A DNA stretch of 64,000 nucleotides from Paramecium tetraurelia. Taxonomy: Eukaryota > Ciliophora > Oligohymenophorea > Peniculida > Parameciidae. Each line of letters opens with the position of its first letter. Position 1 is the first letter of the stretch. Below, in pieces: positions 37,437 to 50,300 of this stretch. Made by a program: the position numbers and the translations under genes. The stretch is taken from contig NW_001799322.1 of NCBI RefSeq assembly GCF_000165425.1, positions 124,001 to 188,000 on the forward strand. The letters are read 5' to 3'. The notes beneath the pieces were generated by a model. That model had not been told where the DNA came from. It did not search any database and worked only from the letters and a program-made list of their open reading frames with translations.

Positions 37437-38725
37437 TCAAATCTAATTTAAAAGTCTTTATTATTAAAAAATATATTAATTCATCTTTTCATCAAGACTA
37501 TATTAAAGATTGATAATTTCGTTACAGTTATGATAGATTTCTAATATTATTATTATATTCTTACTTAAGTATCTTTGAAAGTCTTCATCCTCTACCTTCT
37601 TATGTTAATATACATAGTCTTCCAAATAATATTGTAATATCGAATTTAAATATAATGATTCTGATTTATTATGAAATTAGGAGAATACTTTATTAAGAAC
37701 TTCATTTGGGTTAGACATTAAATTAATTAGAATTTGATAAATCTCTAACACTTAATATTGCAGCAGCACTTAATTATTTTGTAAAGAATATCTTAATTAT
37801 TGTAAAGCAAATCGTTGATGACTTAATATTTCATTTGAAGCTAGAGGATCTAATAAATATTTATTGAATGATTTGATAAAGTGCTTATAATCCATTTTGT
37901 TTTTTAGAATATAATATTTTTACCCTTTTCTTATCAAATTATCATGAAATTTGAATAAGTTCTTAAGTAGTTTAATATAATTCTGTGCGTCAATATCTGT
38001 AAAATTATTGAAATCCTTATAAATTAAATTTCTTCTTTCCTTTCTATTATTTGAAACAAACTCTTCATATTTCTTTAAAACAATAACTGGCACGGCATCT
38101 ATGATTTCTAAGATTCTGGAAATCTTAAATAATTTTTCATGATTCTATTCTTAACATTGATTAAAATCTTTAATTTGATAGCTATTAGAATAAGTATGAA
38201 AGAATTTAGAATTTGAAGTTACATTAACAGATTCTCTTTCAGTATCATTGCAAGAAAGCATATTTTTATGAGATATATCACTTAAATTATTCAAGACAAA
38301 TTCATCATTCTACTTTTCATCAACTATCATCTGTTCACTTTTTTATTGGAAAATCAACTCCTAACTATTCTCTATTTATAATTTTTCATTATCCTCATAA
38401 TGATCTGTTAAAATATTCTAATGAAAATCTGTGTAAATGTGATCTTAACCTCTTCCATTCACATCTACCTTATTTTCTTATGTAGCCATTTCGCAATTTT
38501 AATCTGTACCAAAATCTGTTTAAACAAATTCTTCCTTTTTCATTAGGTTATGATCTTAATTGTTATTTTAACTTATATTTGGTTATTCGAATTCTTCCTT
38601 TTTGGTACTTAAGTTCTAGGATTTATCCTCTTTAAACTGATTTCTTGCCTTCTAAGAAAATACTGGTAACAATAAAGCTCTAAATTAAATTATTCCATTA
38701 CAGAAAAGGAATTAGGATTGTCCAT
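37437..38725 (-). CDS. Uncharacterised helical protein, 5' end unsure
   Basis: Secure reading from about 38700 to TGA 37437 in one frame without TGA (about 420 codons). It holds polar N-terminal sequence (QNLSTKKEEFEQPN), then a helical domain with ILEIIDAVPVIVLKKYEEFV, NYIKLLKNLFKFHDN and ILEIYHNCNEIINL. Start candidates: internal ATG 38543, or ATG 38725 (MDNPNSFS) joined through introns of 22 and 19 bases, the latter shorter than usual. A second open frame overlaps at 38.5-38.9 kb. No family recognised. Confidence 0.55.
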
Positions 38726-39533
38726 AATCCATAATTCATTTATTTATAGTATTCCAACTCATTTTCCGCTAATTCTCTATCTCTAATTATAGTTATTCCA
38801 CATCTATTTAATTCTGGATATATACATAATTAAAAAAAGTAAAGAATACTTAATAATCCCAAACATTAATAAATAAAAATTTATTTTTTCTTCACAAGTT
38901 TAACATAATCTTTGTTTATAAACTTGCTTATTATTTATGCAGTTGTTAATCTTCCTTGAGCCAAATTTCTAATAACAAAATCAGAAGATTATTTATATAA
39001 AAAAGAAAGTATTAAATAATTTTAATCATAAAAAAATAATGAGGAATAATTTAATATTCTTCTAAGTAAGGTTATGGATTGCATTCAATTTTTAACCTCT
39101 TAGATATTTTGTAATAAATCTAAATTTATTCAGCAGGAACTTTAGCAAATTTAGTGAAAGAATAACATAAACATACATAGCATGAAATATGAGAATATAA
39201 ATTTGAACCGTTATAAAAATATCATAATATATCAAAAATCGATTATTATGCCACTTTAAAGTATTTAAGAAGACTAGGAATTAACCAAATAGAATCAAAT
39301 AAGTTCAAATTACCAAATTTGTCTCAATTATTCAACCTTTCTAAACCTAAGTTATTATGTAGCAAGAATCTAAAAATAAAGTCACTAATTAAATTAACTT
39401 ACATGATTTTTTGTAAGCATGATATAATATAGGGAAATAGAATTTTGTACAGAAAAAGTTAATTTATGAATAATTACATTTTAGCATAATAATTATACAA
39501 ATAAAATACATAAATATATTTATATATAATAAA
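38726..39533. other. AT-rich intergenic region, possible lost exon
   Basis: About 800 bases. On the minus strand a TGA-free stretch from about 38,985 reads LTTAQIISKFINKDYVKLVKKK and continues open into the next gene, but it has no start codon and may be chance in an AT-rich genome with one stop codon. Nothing else seen. Confidence 0.35.
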
Positions 39534-41663
39534 ATGAATTACAAGAAAGAAACTTTAGAACTACTTGGTTATGAAAACATTGAATGTTTTATACCAAAAA
39601 ACTTACTAATTGACTTCCCATAATACTTTACTACAGAATAACAACCTCCCTTGGTAACTGAAGTATCTGAAAGTAAATTACAGTAATATAAATTGTAGTG
39701 ACTGAAAATGGACTTATTTTTATGTCAGCTCTGAGTCAGAATAATACTCCTTAAGTTTCGTCATAACTTTTAAGATCTGTATAATCAAAGAGTTCTCAAG
39801 GTAAAATAAGAATCTTTTTTCCTTAAAGTATCTAAAATATTAATATTTCTACAGAATGGCCAGTGGTGAAGACCAACATGAGTCCGTTTTCTTTTTCAAG
39901 ATATTCTCATTTTCAATCCTTAATCATTAGAAATTGGTACTACTTAGATAATTGCAATAATATTTAAGGTATCAATATTGTTTAAAAACTCAAGGACCAT
40001 TTTCATGTGTTGAAATGGATAATTGGTATCGTAAAAATCTTCTCAATCCAGATTTATTGATAAGTTATAAATCAAGAGACTTAACTTCGTTTGTCAAAGT
40101 AAAAGATCTTCTTAAAGATTCTGAAAACCCAAGATGCAACAAAATTCTAAAGTAGATGTATTAAAGAGCATCAAGTGCTATAAAAAATAGTAAATATTTA
40201 GAGATAAATTTTAGAAAAAAGAATTTCGAGTGATTCTCCAATGAGTAAAGCATCAACTGAACTATCTTTAAGCAACAATAATAGTTGTTAAAAATAGAGA
40301 TAACCAATTTGGGGAGTTGATACAGATTATTTGTTAAGTTTTTGATAAAACAAAAATATTCAACATCATATTAATTTTTATAAAAAATAATAAATTAATT
40401 AATTAGAGAGAGGATGAATAAATGAGATATTAAACAAATAAAAAGTGGCTTTGATTTTAACTATCCAACTAGATTAAAGATTGAAATGCATAAGATTGAT
40501 CAGATGTATAACCGAATAAAAATTAGCAATATATGAGGTGGATTAGTTATTGCAAAAGAGCTCGAGATTAGTGTTGTTAATAAATAAATTTTATGATATT
40601 ATAAAATTGCAACTTAAAAAGGAGTTTCATTTACTCACTATTAATTAATTTTATAATAGAAAATTTTACAAATTGTTAAATTAAAGAATGAAAAATTATT
40701 ATTTAAATTCAAGCGAAAGAGGGATTAAAAAAGTTAATAATTTGTTATTATATGATCAACCTGAAACTGTTTACGGATAACTATTATTGAATTAAACTAA
40801 TCCAACATCAAAAAACAAGAAATAATTTAAAGAAATTTAACCGCTCAAATTACTGGATGCTCCTAATGTTACTCAAAATTCTGAGTATTAACTATTAGAT
40901 TGGTCATCATAAGAAATCATATTCTTAGGATTAAAAGAGAATTTGTTCGCACGCAATTTTAAAACTGGAATCACTTAATTATTAACTCAATTAGAGGATG
41001 GGATACTAACTAGTCTTTGTTCTTAAGGTGAACTTATTGTATACAGTACTTCTAATGGTGACCTTATTGTTATTGATTCTGATCAGAAATAGCTATTGTA
41101 ATCATACCAGCTAAATGATATTACAAGAATGATTTGTTTTAATGATTGCATTTTGTGTTGTGCAACAGTAAATAATGGAATTCTTTACATTGATCTCAGA
41201 TAAAATAAATATATTTATAGGATTGGAACAATGGTTGATATCTATTCGGTCAGTTTAAAGTGACAACATCCTAGCTGCAGGATCTCCAAATAAAGTATGC
41301 ATATATGATATTCGTAAACCATAAATCTTAATTGCACAATACAACTAAGATGGTAGGGCTCTAACTTGGGATAAAAGAAAACAAAATTATTTATGCGCTG
41401 GTGGGTAAGATTAAACAATAACTATTTGGAATACTGAAGGAGAATATAATCCTCATCGTATGAGTGTTGATTTTGGAATTACTCAAATAGTAAGTACAAA
41501 TACTTAGTTGCTTTATTGTGCTGGGAATAAGTGCTACAACGGTAACATAATTATGAATCGACATTAAGACAAAGTTCTTAGAATAGCTACTTCAACAGAT
41601 CAAAGTTAACTGTGTTCATTAGGAGCTGATGAGTTATTAATATTTTGGTCTTTAGTTAATTGA
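39534..41663 (+). pseudogene. Cdc20/Fizzy-type WD40 gene, probably damaged
   Basis: The 3' half is clear: PLKLLDAPNVTQNSEYQLLDWSS is the family's entry block (..LDAP....Y.nlldWs), followed by WD blades (ELIVYSTSNGDLIVIDS, GILYIDLRQNKYIY, NKVCIYDIRKPQ, TITIWNTEG) and the end CSLGADELLIFWSL, TGA 41661-41663. Cdc20/Cdh1 proteins activate the APC/C ubiquitin ligase. Near 41,262 the frame shifts by one base between SVSLK and SDNILAAG and no GT-AG intron fits. Upstream of 40,400 several TGA codons separate coding-like pieces starting at ATG 39534 (MNYKKETLELLG), and the exon structure could not be resolved. Either a pseudogene or a gene with assembly errors. Confidence 0.55.
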
Positions 41664-41890
41664 TTTAATTATGAAATAATTGAGACTTTAATTATTAAAA
41701 TAAAAATTTGTTTAAATAAATTTATATTACACTTCTTATATTACATAATTATTAAACAACAGCATATTTCGAAACTTGCACATAAGTATTTTATTTCATA
41801 TTTTTGAATAATCATTCCTATAGCAATGATATAAATTACAAATTGCTAAAAACAATTAATTTTATTAAAAGATTTTTATTTTTATTTAAA

Positions 41891-42428
41891 ATGGTTATTA
41901 AGACTGATTTGTGCTCATTTAGTGAATGGCGTATTTACCCTGGACATGGAAGAAGATTTGTGGCTAAGGATGGCAGATTATTTTACTACTTAAACTAAAA
42001 GAGTAGAGCCTTCTCTGCCAGAAAAGTAAGTTATGCATTCATCATTTTAGATTAAAAGCCAAGAAATCTAATGGACTGTCGCCTGGAGAAGATTAAACAA
42101 GAAAATTAAAACTGATGAAGGTGCTAAGAAAAGAAGAATTAGAAACCTTAAAGTTTAAAGAGCTATTGTTGGTATTTCATTAGAAGAAATTCGTAGAAGA
42201 AGAAAGGAAGATGATAGTAAAATTTTATTATAAAATTTAGAAACAAGAAAGGCTTAAGCAGAATAAGCAGCAAGAGAAATTAAGGATAGAAAACAAAAAT
42301 AAATTGATGCTTAGAAATCATAAAGAAAAGGAGTAACAAGTACATAAAAAGTTGCACAAAAAGCTGAAACCAAAGCAGCTTAAAAGGCAGCTGCCAAAAC
42401 TGCAGGTAAACAAAAGGGAAAAAAATGA
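41891..42428 (+). CDS. RPL24: 60S ribosomal protein eL24
   Basis: 170 residues, ATG 41891, one 25-base intron (gtaagttatg...ttag) after residue 45, TGA 42426-42428, 171 codons. The N-terminus MVIKTDLCSFSEWRIYPGHG is the eL24 zinc-ribbon-like region (archaeal and many eukaryotic members have C..C pairs; here only C8 is kept), then FVAKDGRLFYYLN, SARK and WTVAWRRLNKK. The C-terminal tail is Lys/Ala/Gln rich as usual. Starts further upstream in frame (41804) are not needed, since the protein aligns from Met 41891. Component of the large subunit near the intersubunit bridge. Confidence 0.93.
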
Positions 42429-42667
42429 TAGATTTAATATGTACATTATTATACAACATTAACTAGTTAATGTTTTATAAATTTAAGAAGCAATTCTATG
42501 TAAAATTAAAAAAACAATTTTTATGGAATTGACACATTTTCAACTAATATAATTTCATTCTTGAAATGTTAATCGAAAAGAATTTGAATTTTATTGCCAA
42601 CACATATATAATATTTGAATAAATTATTGAGCAATAATTTATTTAATTAAAACTATAAATTATTATT

Positions 42668-43238
42668 ATGAATTAACGATCACTATAATAAAATTTCTAA
42701 AGTCGAAACATTCCTGTAAAATGTTTGCCAGAAAGAATATTATAGTCAAAAAATATCTCTACCGCTTCAGAAGGATATAATGGATTCTCAAATTTTAAGA
42801 AGTTAATTTTTGAATATTGTAAAAAATCAGAATTCGAAAGATGCTAAACATTAATTTAAGACTACCTAAAATGTCACCTCAATTCTAAACAAAAATGTTA
42901 GTAAAATTATGATTCATAATAAAGAAAAAATTAATTTGAATTATGAGGAGATGATTTTTTGGTTACGTTAGCACTTTGTAATTAGCGAAGATCAAGCCAT
43001 ATATTTATAGAAAATATACTAAACATAAATTGTTGACCAGCAAACACTGATAAATGTCCTATATTTGCTTCATGAATTTTTAGATCAAGATAATTACAGA
43101 GATTAAAATGTAATTCTTTTCAATATTTTAGCTGAACATAATCACAGATATTAAATAAATGCTCAAATGAATTTATCCTACTACAAAATGATTCAATTTA
43201 AGTTGAGATTTATTTTAGATCTTTTAATTATATAATGA
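42668..43238 (+). CDS. Uncharacterised helical protein, 178 residues
   Basis: ATG 42668, a 34-base intron beginning gtcgaaacat, TGA 43236-43238, 179 codons. The reading after the intron is rich in amphipathic helices (EEMIFWLRQHFVISEDQAIYLQK; TLINVLYLLHEFLDQD), much more protein-like than the intron-free frame. The intron is at the upper size limit for this genome, so the first exon is less certain; the second half is secure from ATG 42784. No family recognised. Confidence 0.5.
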
Positions 43239-43472
43239 TTTCTTTCAAACAAATATATTCTATGAAGGTTTTTATTGTAAATTTAGTAGAAACTTACTAA
43301 AATTTATTTATTAATGATTGTATTTTATTTCATCATCCATTAGATAAGTCAAATTTAGTTTTAAATAAATCCTCATTACAAATTAGTGATTTTTTTTTAA
43401 TTTATGAAGGCTATTTTATAAAAAATAATTGAGGAAAAAATTTTATTATTAATTTAAGAATTATTATTAACA

Positions 43473-44148
43473 ATGAGAAGACTCCTTGAAAAGGTAACTG
43501 GAAAAGAGAATACAAATAGTAAAATTTAAGAAGAATCTGATAAGGACGCGAAGATATCTTTAAATGAAATAATGGAATAAGAAGCTCATTATGAAATTGA
43601 TGAAGATGACAAACTTTATTATAAAGATGTCTTAAAATTTGAAGCTTAAAAGGCCAAGCTTTGGACTAAACCTGATTTCTAATCTCATTTACTAGTATAT
43701 ACTAAACTAAAATATAATAAAGAATTAACTACTGAAAAATTATCTTCATATAGAGTTTATAAGTATTCTTAATTTTTTAATTATAAAAGGAGGCTTTATA
43801 ATGATAAGATTAAAAATAGTAAGGATTTAACCATTTATGAAAAAATCCTTTTCCATCCAGATTTAACCTAACTCGATTACGAGTATATATAAGCTGAAAA
43901 CAGAAAAGTAGTAAAAAATGTAATTTTTCTTTTAATTATGAAAGGCTGGAATAATTGAAATAACTGCAATAGGGGGCTTGGGATACTGTTATTTCAAGAC
44001 AAATCTTAGAAATAAAAAGGGATTTTATGCAGTTTTCATGTTAGCCCCAGCATTTGTACTTTTTGGAGGATACACATTTGAAAAATATAGATTTTTAAGG
44101 AAACTTTATAATGTAGAATTAGATAAAAAGTATAACATTCCATCATGA
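43473..44148 (+). CDS. Uncharacterised membrane protein, 216 residues
   Basis: ATG 43473, one 25-base intron (gtaatttttc...gaaag) near 43920, TGA 44146-44148, 217 codons. The first 150 residues are soluble and charged (YYKDVLKFEAQKAKLWTKPD). After the intron come two hydrophobic segments, AGIIEITAIGGLGYCYF and GFYAVFMLAPAFVLFGGYTF, separated by a short basic loop, i.e. a hairpin. The C-terminus ends RKLYNVELDKKYNIPS. A mitochondrial inner-membrane assembly-type protein is possible from this hairpin design but not shown. Confidence 0.6.
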
Positions 44149-44345
44149 GCGATTATTAATAATTCAATTTAAATTGGCAAAAACATATAATAATATAATT
44201 TTTATTAGAATCGATTGTTTTATCAGGTGAGGAAAACCTTAGAAGAGAGTCTCTAAATGTTAATTTAATTACATTAACACCTTAAGATAATTAACAATTA
44301 AAATTATATTAATTTATTAGTGAAGATAATTCTTATAATTAATTC

Positions 44346-47300
44346 TCATTCTATTTAAATATCATCTTGTTATAGTTTCTCTATCACTTAAGCCTCTAAC
44401 TACAAAATATTATTTAGTGCATTTTGATATTTATGTTTCACTTCATCTAATTCTTGTAACTTTAATACTATGTCTCTATTTTCTTGTTGAGGAGACACAA
44501 ATTAAGATTGCTAGAATGGTATCCTTTACATAGGAGAACTATGCTCTTGGAATTATGATGGCTATTAGATATTTGAAGGTCTTAAATAATCTTTAGGGTA
44601 TCTATCCCATGAAGATCTATTTTAGCTCTATCTCATTTATCTATGAGGAGATTTGTAGGATTCTCTTTCGCGAGCTCTTTCTCGTTTCATTTCTTCAATT
44701 GCTTCAAGGACTTCAGCTCTCTATCTTTTTCTATTGTCAGATTGCATTTGATATCTAGATATATTGTCCTTGAGCTGATCAATTTATTAATTAAGTTGCA
44801 TTATATGCATTTCGAGATTGTTTCTTTCATTTTATAAGAACCCGACCTAATCCTCTAAATCTAAAATGACCTTTCTTTAATATTCAATAGTATCATATAA
44901 TTCTTATGGATCATCTTATTAAATTCTATTTTTTAATTCGTTAATAGCATTTTCATATGCCCTTCGTTCAGCATAAAATTCTATATCTTTAGTTTAAATT
45001 TATGATCTTTATAGTATTTCTAAATGTTGTCTTAACTCATAAAGCTCGTTTTATCTCTGTTTTTCATACCTTAAAATTAGTTCCTTCCAATTTTCTCCTT
45101 CTGGATATTTCTAAACATTACTTTACAATAACTAATCAATTCTTCTTAAAAATTCTTAAATTAACTACTATTTCTCAACTTCGTGTTATTCTTTGAGTTT
45201 TTGAATTAAATTAGATTCATTATATGGTTAATTCTGTTAAAGTTGTAATTCAATTTTCTATCTCTCTTGATTTCTAATTTTGGTTAACTCTTCTTTTAAT
45301 TCATCTTTGAGAATTGATTAGAAAGACTGCATATGCTACTCTATTTATTCTTCTTTTTCTTAAATTACTTGCATGAGTTATTATCTGCTTTATTCTGCTT
45401 AATCGAATTTTTATCTCCAATAGCTTGCTGTATTTTGAGCATCACCCCTTTGACCTACTTCTTTGTTGATACTTTATTGTACAACATCATTATATTTTTA
45501 TTCCCAATAGGCAGAAGTTTGTAGAGCCTTTTACAAATCTCGATCAAGTTGGCTAATTTAGTATTATTATGATTAAATTGTGTCTTATTAGCTTGGATCT
45601 GGCTTTTACTGTTATTATTCTAGCTCAAATACTCTCTTTTTGTAGAATGTCACTTCTCCTTAAAATGTTTGATTCTCGCTTCTTAGTTTATCTATTATTT
45701 CTGAACTTTAATCTTATTGTTTTAATATTGGTTGCCAGTCTTTATCTGATTATATATTTTATGCTGATTCTTCTTATTGCTAAATAATATCCTAAACTTT
45801 TTATGGATCTTTATGTAAGGCCTATAAGGCTTCCTAGTATTTCTCTTTCCAAAATTGAATTTACTTATCATATTAATCTTAAGACAATACATGTTATCTT
45901 GATATTTATTAGGATTAATTTTCTTATTCTTAAATTCTCTTTTTCAAATTAACATTTTCATCGTTTAATATCTTATTTTCAATTCTTAGTTAATTAATTT
46001 AATTTTCATTATCTAATTTAGTTTAATCTGTAGTTTATTGTAACATTAATAATGCTTCCTCTTATTAATGAATATATTGAGCCTATTCAAGCATTTTTCT
46101 CTGAATACTTGTTGGTGATAATTATTAGCTGTATTCATTTAAAACTTATTAATATTTTTATTTCCAAAAATCTACTTGTTACCCAATTAGATCTATCTAC
46201 TTTTATAAATCTGAAACTCGCAACTTTGCATTTTCTGTAACAGATGGATCAGACAAATCTTTAACTTTTTCAATTAAAACTTAATTTTAGCCTTATTGTT
46301 TTAATAATTCTTTCTGATTTACATCTAAATCTATCATTAATTTTGAATTATTTAAGCTTAATTAGTTGTTTTTCTCAATTAATTATGCTAGTTTTTGTCC
46401 CTAATCATCTCCGCTCAATGCAGATTTCATTTATTCAATTAAACTAAATGATAAAGAATAATAAATACTTTTAATTTCTTTGTTGCAATTCTTATACTTC
46501 CCTATTCAATTTTTAAATTTATCCTTAACTATCCTATCCTTACTAAGGGCTATCTGTGCTTTCCAGATTTTATGTAGCTTTGCCTAGTTTGCCTTAAGCT
46601 TGAATTAGTTGTTATTAAAGAGAAGCCCTCTCAATTAACAAATTATTGATTTGTTCTTATAAGTTATCATTATTAGATTGTGATGGTTGCTTAATCTCTT
46701 AAGTTAGTTCAGATTCCTTTTGCTTTAATATTTACTTTTGTTAATCAGCAGGAGCCTATTAAGAAATTAAATCTGTATATTATTTCTTCCAAAACTCAGA
46801 CTTTAATTACTCTTATTATTATTCATCTATAATCTATTGATTTTATATCAAAGTTGCCTAGGCATTATCCAACTCTTTTTACTTTTAAGCAAGTTATGCT
46901 TATAGGATAATATTTTGATCTCTCAATGATTGTTAAGTCTCTTCATCTTCTTAGTCTTATTTTATTTATTATTTTTAGTCTCTTTAAGCAAGCTAGTTTC
47001 TCAAAAATTCAATTTGTTGCAATTGAATTTCATTTAGTTTTTCTTGCATCTCAACTTATTTTTGATAATTAAGAAGGTCTTCTTAAAGTTTATCCATTGC
47101 TAAAGAAGGCTCTTTTTCAATTAAATTTGCAATTCTTGCTTTTTCTTAAGCTTCTAATTAGGCCTTCAATTCATTAATTTAATTAACTGCTTCTAAAAGT
47201 TTAGCTTAGGCAGATGATGGAGATAATTATGAATATTATTCCTAAAATAAATGATTATACTTTTCTTTTTCCTTTTGAACTTCATTTTATGCATCTGTAA

Positions 47301-50300
47301 GTTTCTATTCTAAATCCAAAATTTGTTAAGGAGATGCTTATTAATGATCTCCTAAAAGTTAATGATACTTATCATTCCATAATTAGGCATCTGTGATGGC
47401 ATCTTTTAATTTTTATTTAGTTTAAGTGAGTTCTCCTACTAATTAAGGGATTTCTGTCTCAATTTGATGTTATAATATATGATTTTGTTCTTCTAGATCA
47501 TGTATTTGCTTTGTTTGTTGTAATAATTTCTCTTATAATCCATTTGGTGTTAAATTTTATGATTATAATTCTAGAAGTTCTTAATATTAACTTTTAACTT
47601 TTTCTAACTATTTCTTTAATAGTTCATTCTCATTAGATAATTATTACTATTATTAAATCTATTCTTCCTATTTAACATCATCATGGATATCAATCAATTA
47701 TTTAGTTTTTTAAGTCAATTAACTTTGTAAAGCTAATTGTTCTTATTAAACTTAATCTAATTTACTCTATAACATTCTTAAATCAGATTATAGTTATTAT
47801 TTTTCAGACATTAAGGCCACAATTTATTATTCATTTACTCCATTTCCAATCATATCTTAAAACTTCTATAAATCTTCTTTTCTTTATTGTTATAATTCTT
47901 CTATTTATTAATTTAATGCTTAATTAGTTTATTATAATTAACTGATCTATAATGCTTTTTATGGATCAGTCTAAAATTGAATTGATCCTGAGGATGTTAC
48001 TTATTTTGGAATTTATTCAGATAATAAATCTTGCAATTATTTTTAAGCTTATAATAATTAGTCTTACAATTATAATTTGTTAGCCTTTAATTCATCATTT
48101 TCTTATTGTAATTAATTTTAATCTTCTAATTATGTTTGTAATAATTCATTTTATTTTTTCAATTCTTATATAGCTTCTGTCTAATTACCTTCATCTTTTT
48201 AAATGTGTTATGGAACTACTTATTTTGAACTTGGGAATTATGTTGGAATATCTTCTCCATGTTTATTTGCTAATTTTTGATATTCAGTTCTCCAAAACTC
48301 TGCATTTTCTTATTCCAATTAATTTTTCAAGTCTAAAATTTACTATCTATTTTCTTAATCTTTTTATTTTAGATCATTGTTTACATTTTATAGATTTTCA
48401 GTTTATTTTTCTAAGATTTCCTTTTATTCTTTTAATAATTTTGCATCTCTTGATGAATTATCAAGATTATCTTATGCCTTTATTAAATTTTATTTATTTT
48501 CCTCTGCATTATCTTAAGCCTATTTTAATTTTAGTAATGAGTTTTAGTATTATTACTATAGATCTGATAGTGCTTATTAAGCTTCTTCTTTTGTCATCTT
48601 AGCAATATCTTCTTCTTAATGTTGAGGTTAAACACTTTATTTGTGATCTAACAAATCATGATATTTATCATTCCATAATTAGGCATCAGTAATGGCATCT
48701 TTTAACTTTTATTTAGTTTCAGTGAGTTCTCCTACTAATTAAGGGATTTCTGTCTCAATTTGATGTTATAATATATGATTTTGTTCTTCTAGATCATGTA
48801 TTTGCTTTGTTTGTTGTAATAATTTCTCTTATAATCCATTTGGTGTTAAATTTTATGATTATAATTCTAGAAGTTCTTAATATTAACTTTTAACTTTTTC
48901 TAATTATTTCTTTAATAGTTCATTCTCATTAGATAATTGTTACTATTATTAAATCTATTCTTCCTATTTAACATCATCATGGATATCAATCAATTATTTA
49001 GTTTTTTAAGTCAATTAGCTTTGTAAAGCTAATTGTTCTTATTAAATTTAATCTAATTTACTCTATAACATTCTTAAATCAGATTACAGTTATTATTTTT
49101 CAGACATCAAGGCTACAATTTATTATTCATTTACTCCATTTCCAATCATATCTTAAAACTTCTATAAATCTTCTTTTCTTTATTGTTATAATTCTTCTAT
49201 TTATTAATTTAATGCTTAATTAGTTTATTATAATTAACTGATCTACTAATGCTTTTTATGGATCAGTCTAAAATTGAATTGATCCTGAGGATGTTACTTA
49301 TTTTGGAATTTATTCAGATAATAAATCTTGCAATTATTTTTAAGCTTATAATAATTAGTCTTACAATTATAATTTGTTAGCCTTTAATTCATCATTTTCT
49401 TATTGTAATTAATTTTAATCTTCTAATTATGTTTGTAATAATTCATTTTATTTTTTCAATTCTTATATAGCTTCTGTCTAATTTCCTTCATCTTTTTAGA
49501 TGTGTTATGGAACTACTTATTTTGAACTTGGGAATTATGTTGGAATATCTTCTCCATGTTTATTTGCTAATTTTTGATATTCAGTTCTCCAAAACTCTGC
49601 ATTTTCTTATTCCAATTAATTTCTCAAGTCTAAAATTTACTATCTATTTTCTTAATCTTTTTATTTTAGATCATTGTTTACATTTTATAGATTTTCAGTT
49701 TATTTTTCTAAGATTTCCTTTTATTCTTTTAATAATTTTGCATCTCTTGATGAATTATCAAGATTATCTTATGCCTTTATTAAATTTTATTTATTTTCCT
49801 CTGCATTATCTTAAGCCTATTTTAATTTTAGTAATGAGTTTTAGTATTATTACTATAGATCTGATAATGCTTATTAAGCTTCTTCTTTTGTCATCTTAGC
49901 AATATCTTCTTCTTAATGTTGAGGTTAAACACTTTATTTGTGATCTAACAAATCATGATATTTATCATTCCATAATTAGGCATCAGTAATGGCATCTTTT
50001 AACTTTTATTTAGTTTCAGTGAGTTCTCCTACTAATTAAGGGATTTCTGTCTCAATTTGATGTTATAATATATGATTTTGTTCTTCTAGATCATGTATTT
50101 GCTTTGTTTGTTGTAATAATTTCTCTTATAATCCATTTGGCGTTAAATTTTATGATTATAATTCTAGAAGTTCTTAATATTAACTTTTAACTTTTTCTAA
50201 CTATTTCTTTAATAGTTCATTCTCATTAGATAATTATTACTATTATTAAATCTATTCTTCTTATTTAACATCATCATGGATATCAATCAATTATTTAGTT

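Noticed and set aside
41804-41998. A longer N-terminus for eL24 starting at 41804.
   Set aside because: eL24 proteins start directly at the conserved block that follows Met 41891; the upstream codons are AT-rich leader.
42668-42946. A 92-residue frame with four Cys spaced 7-9-7, resembling a small CHCH mitochondrial protein.
   Set aside because: CHCH proteins use CX9C pairs, and the overlapping frame reached through a 34-base intron is longer and much more helical, running to 43238.
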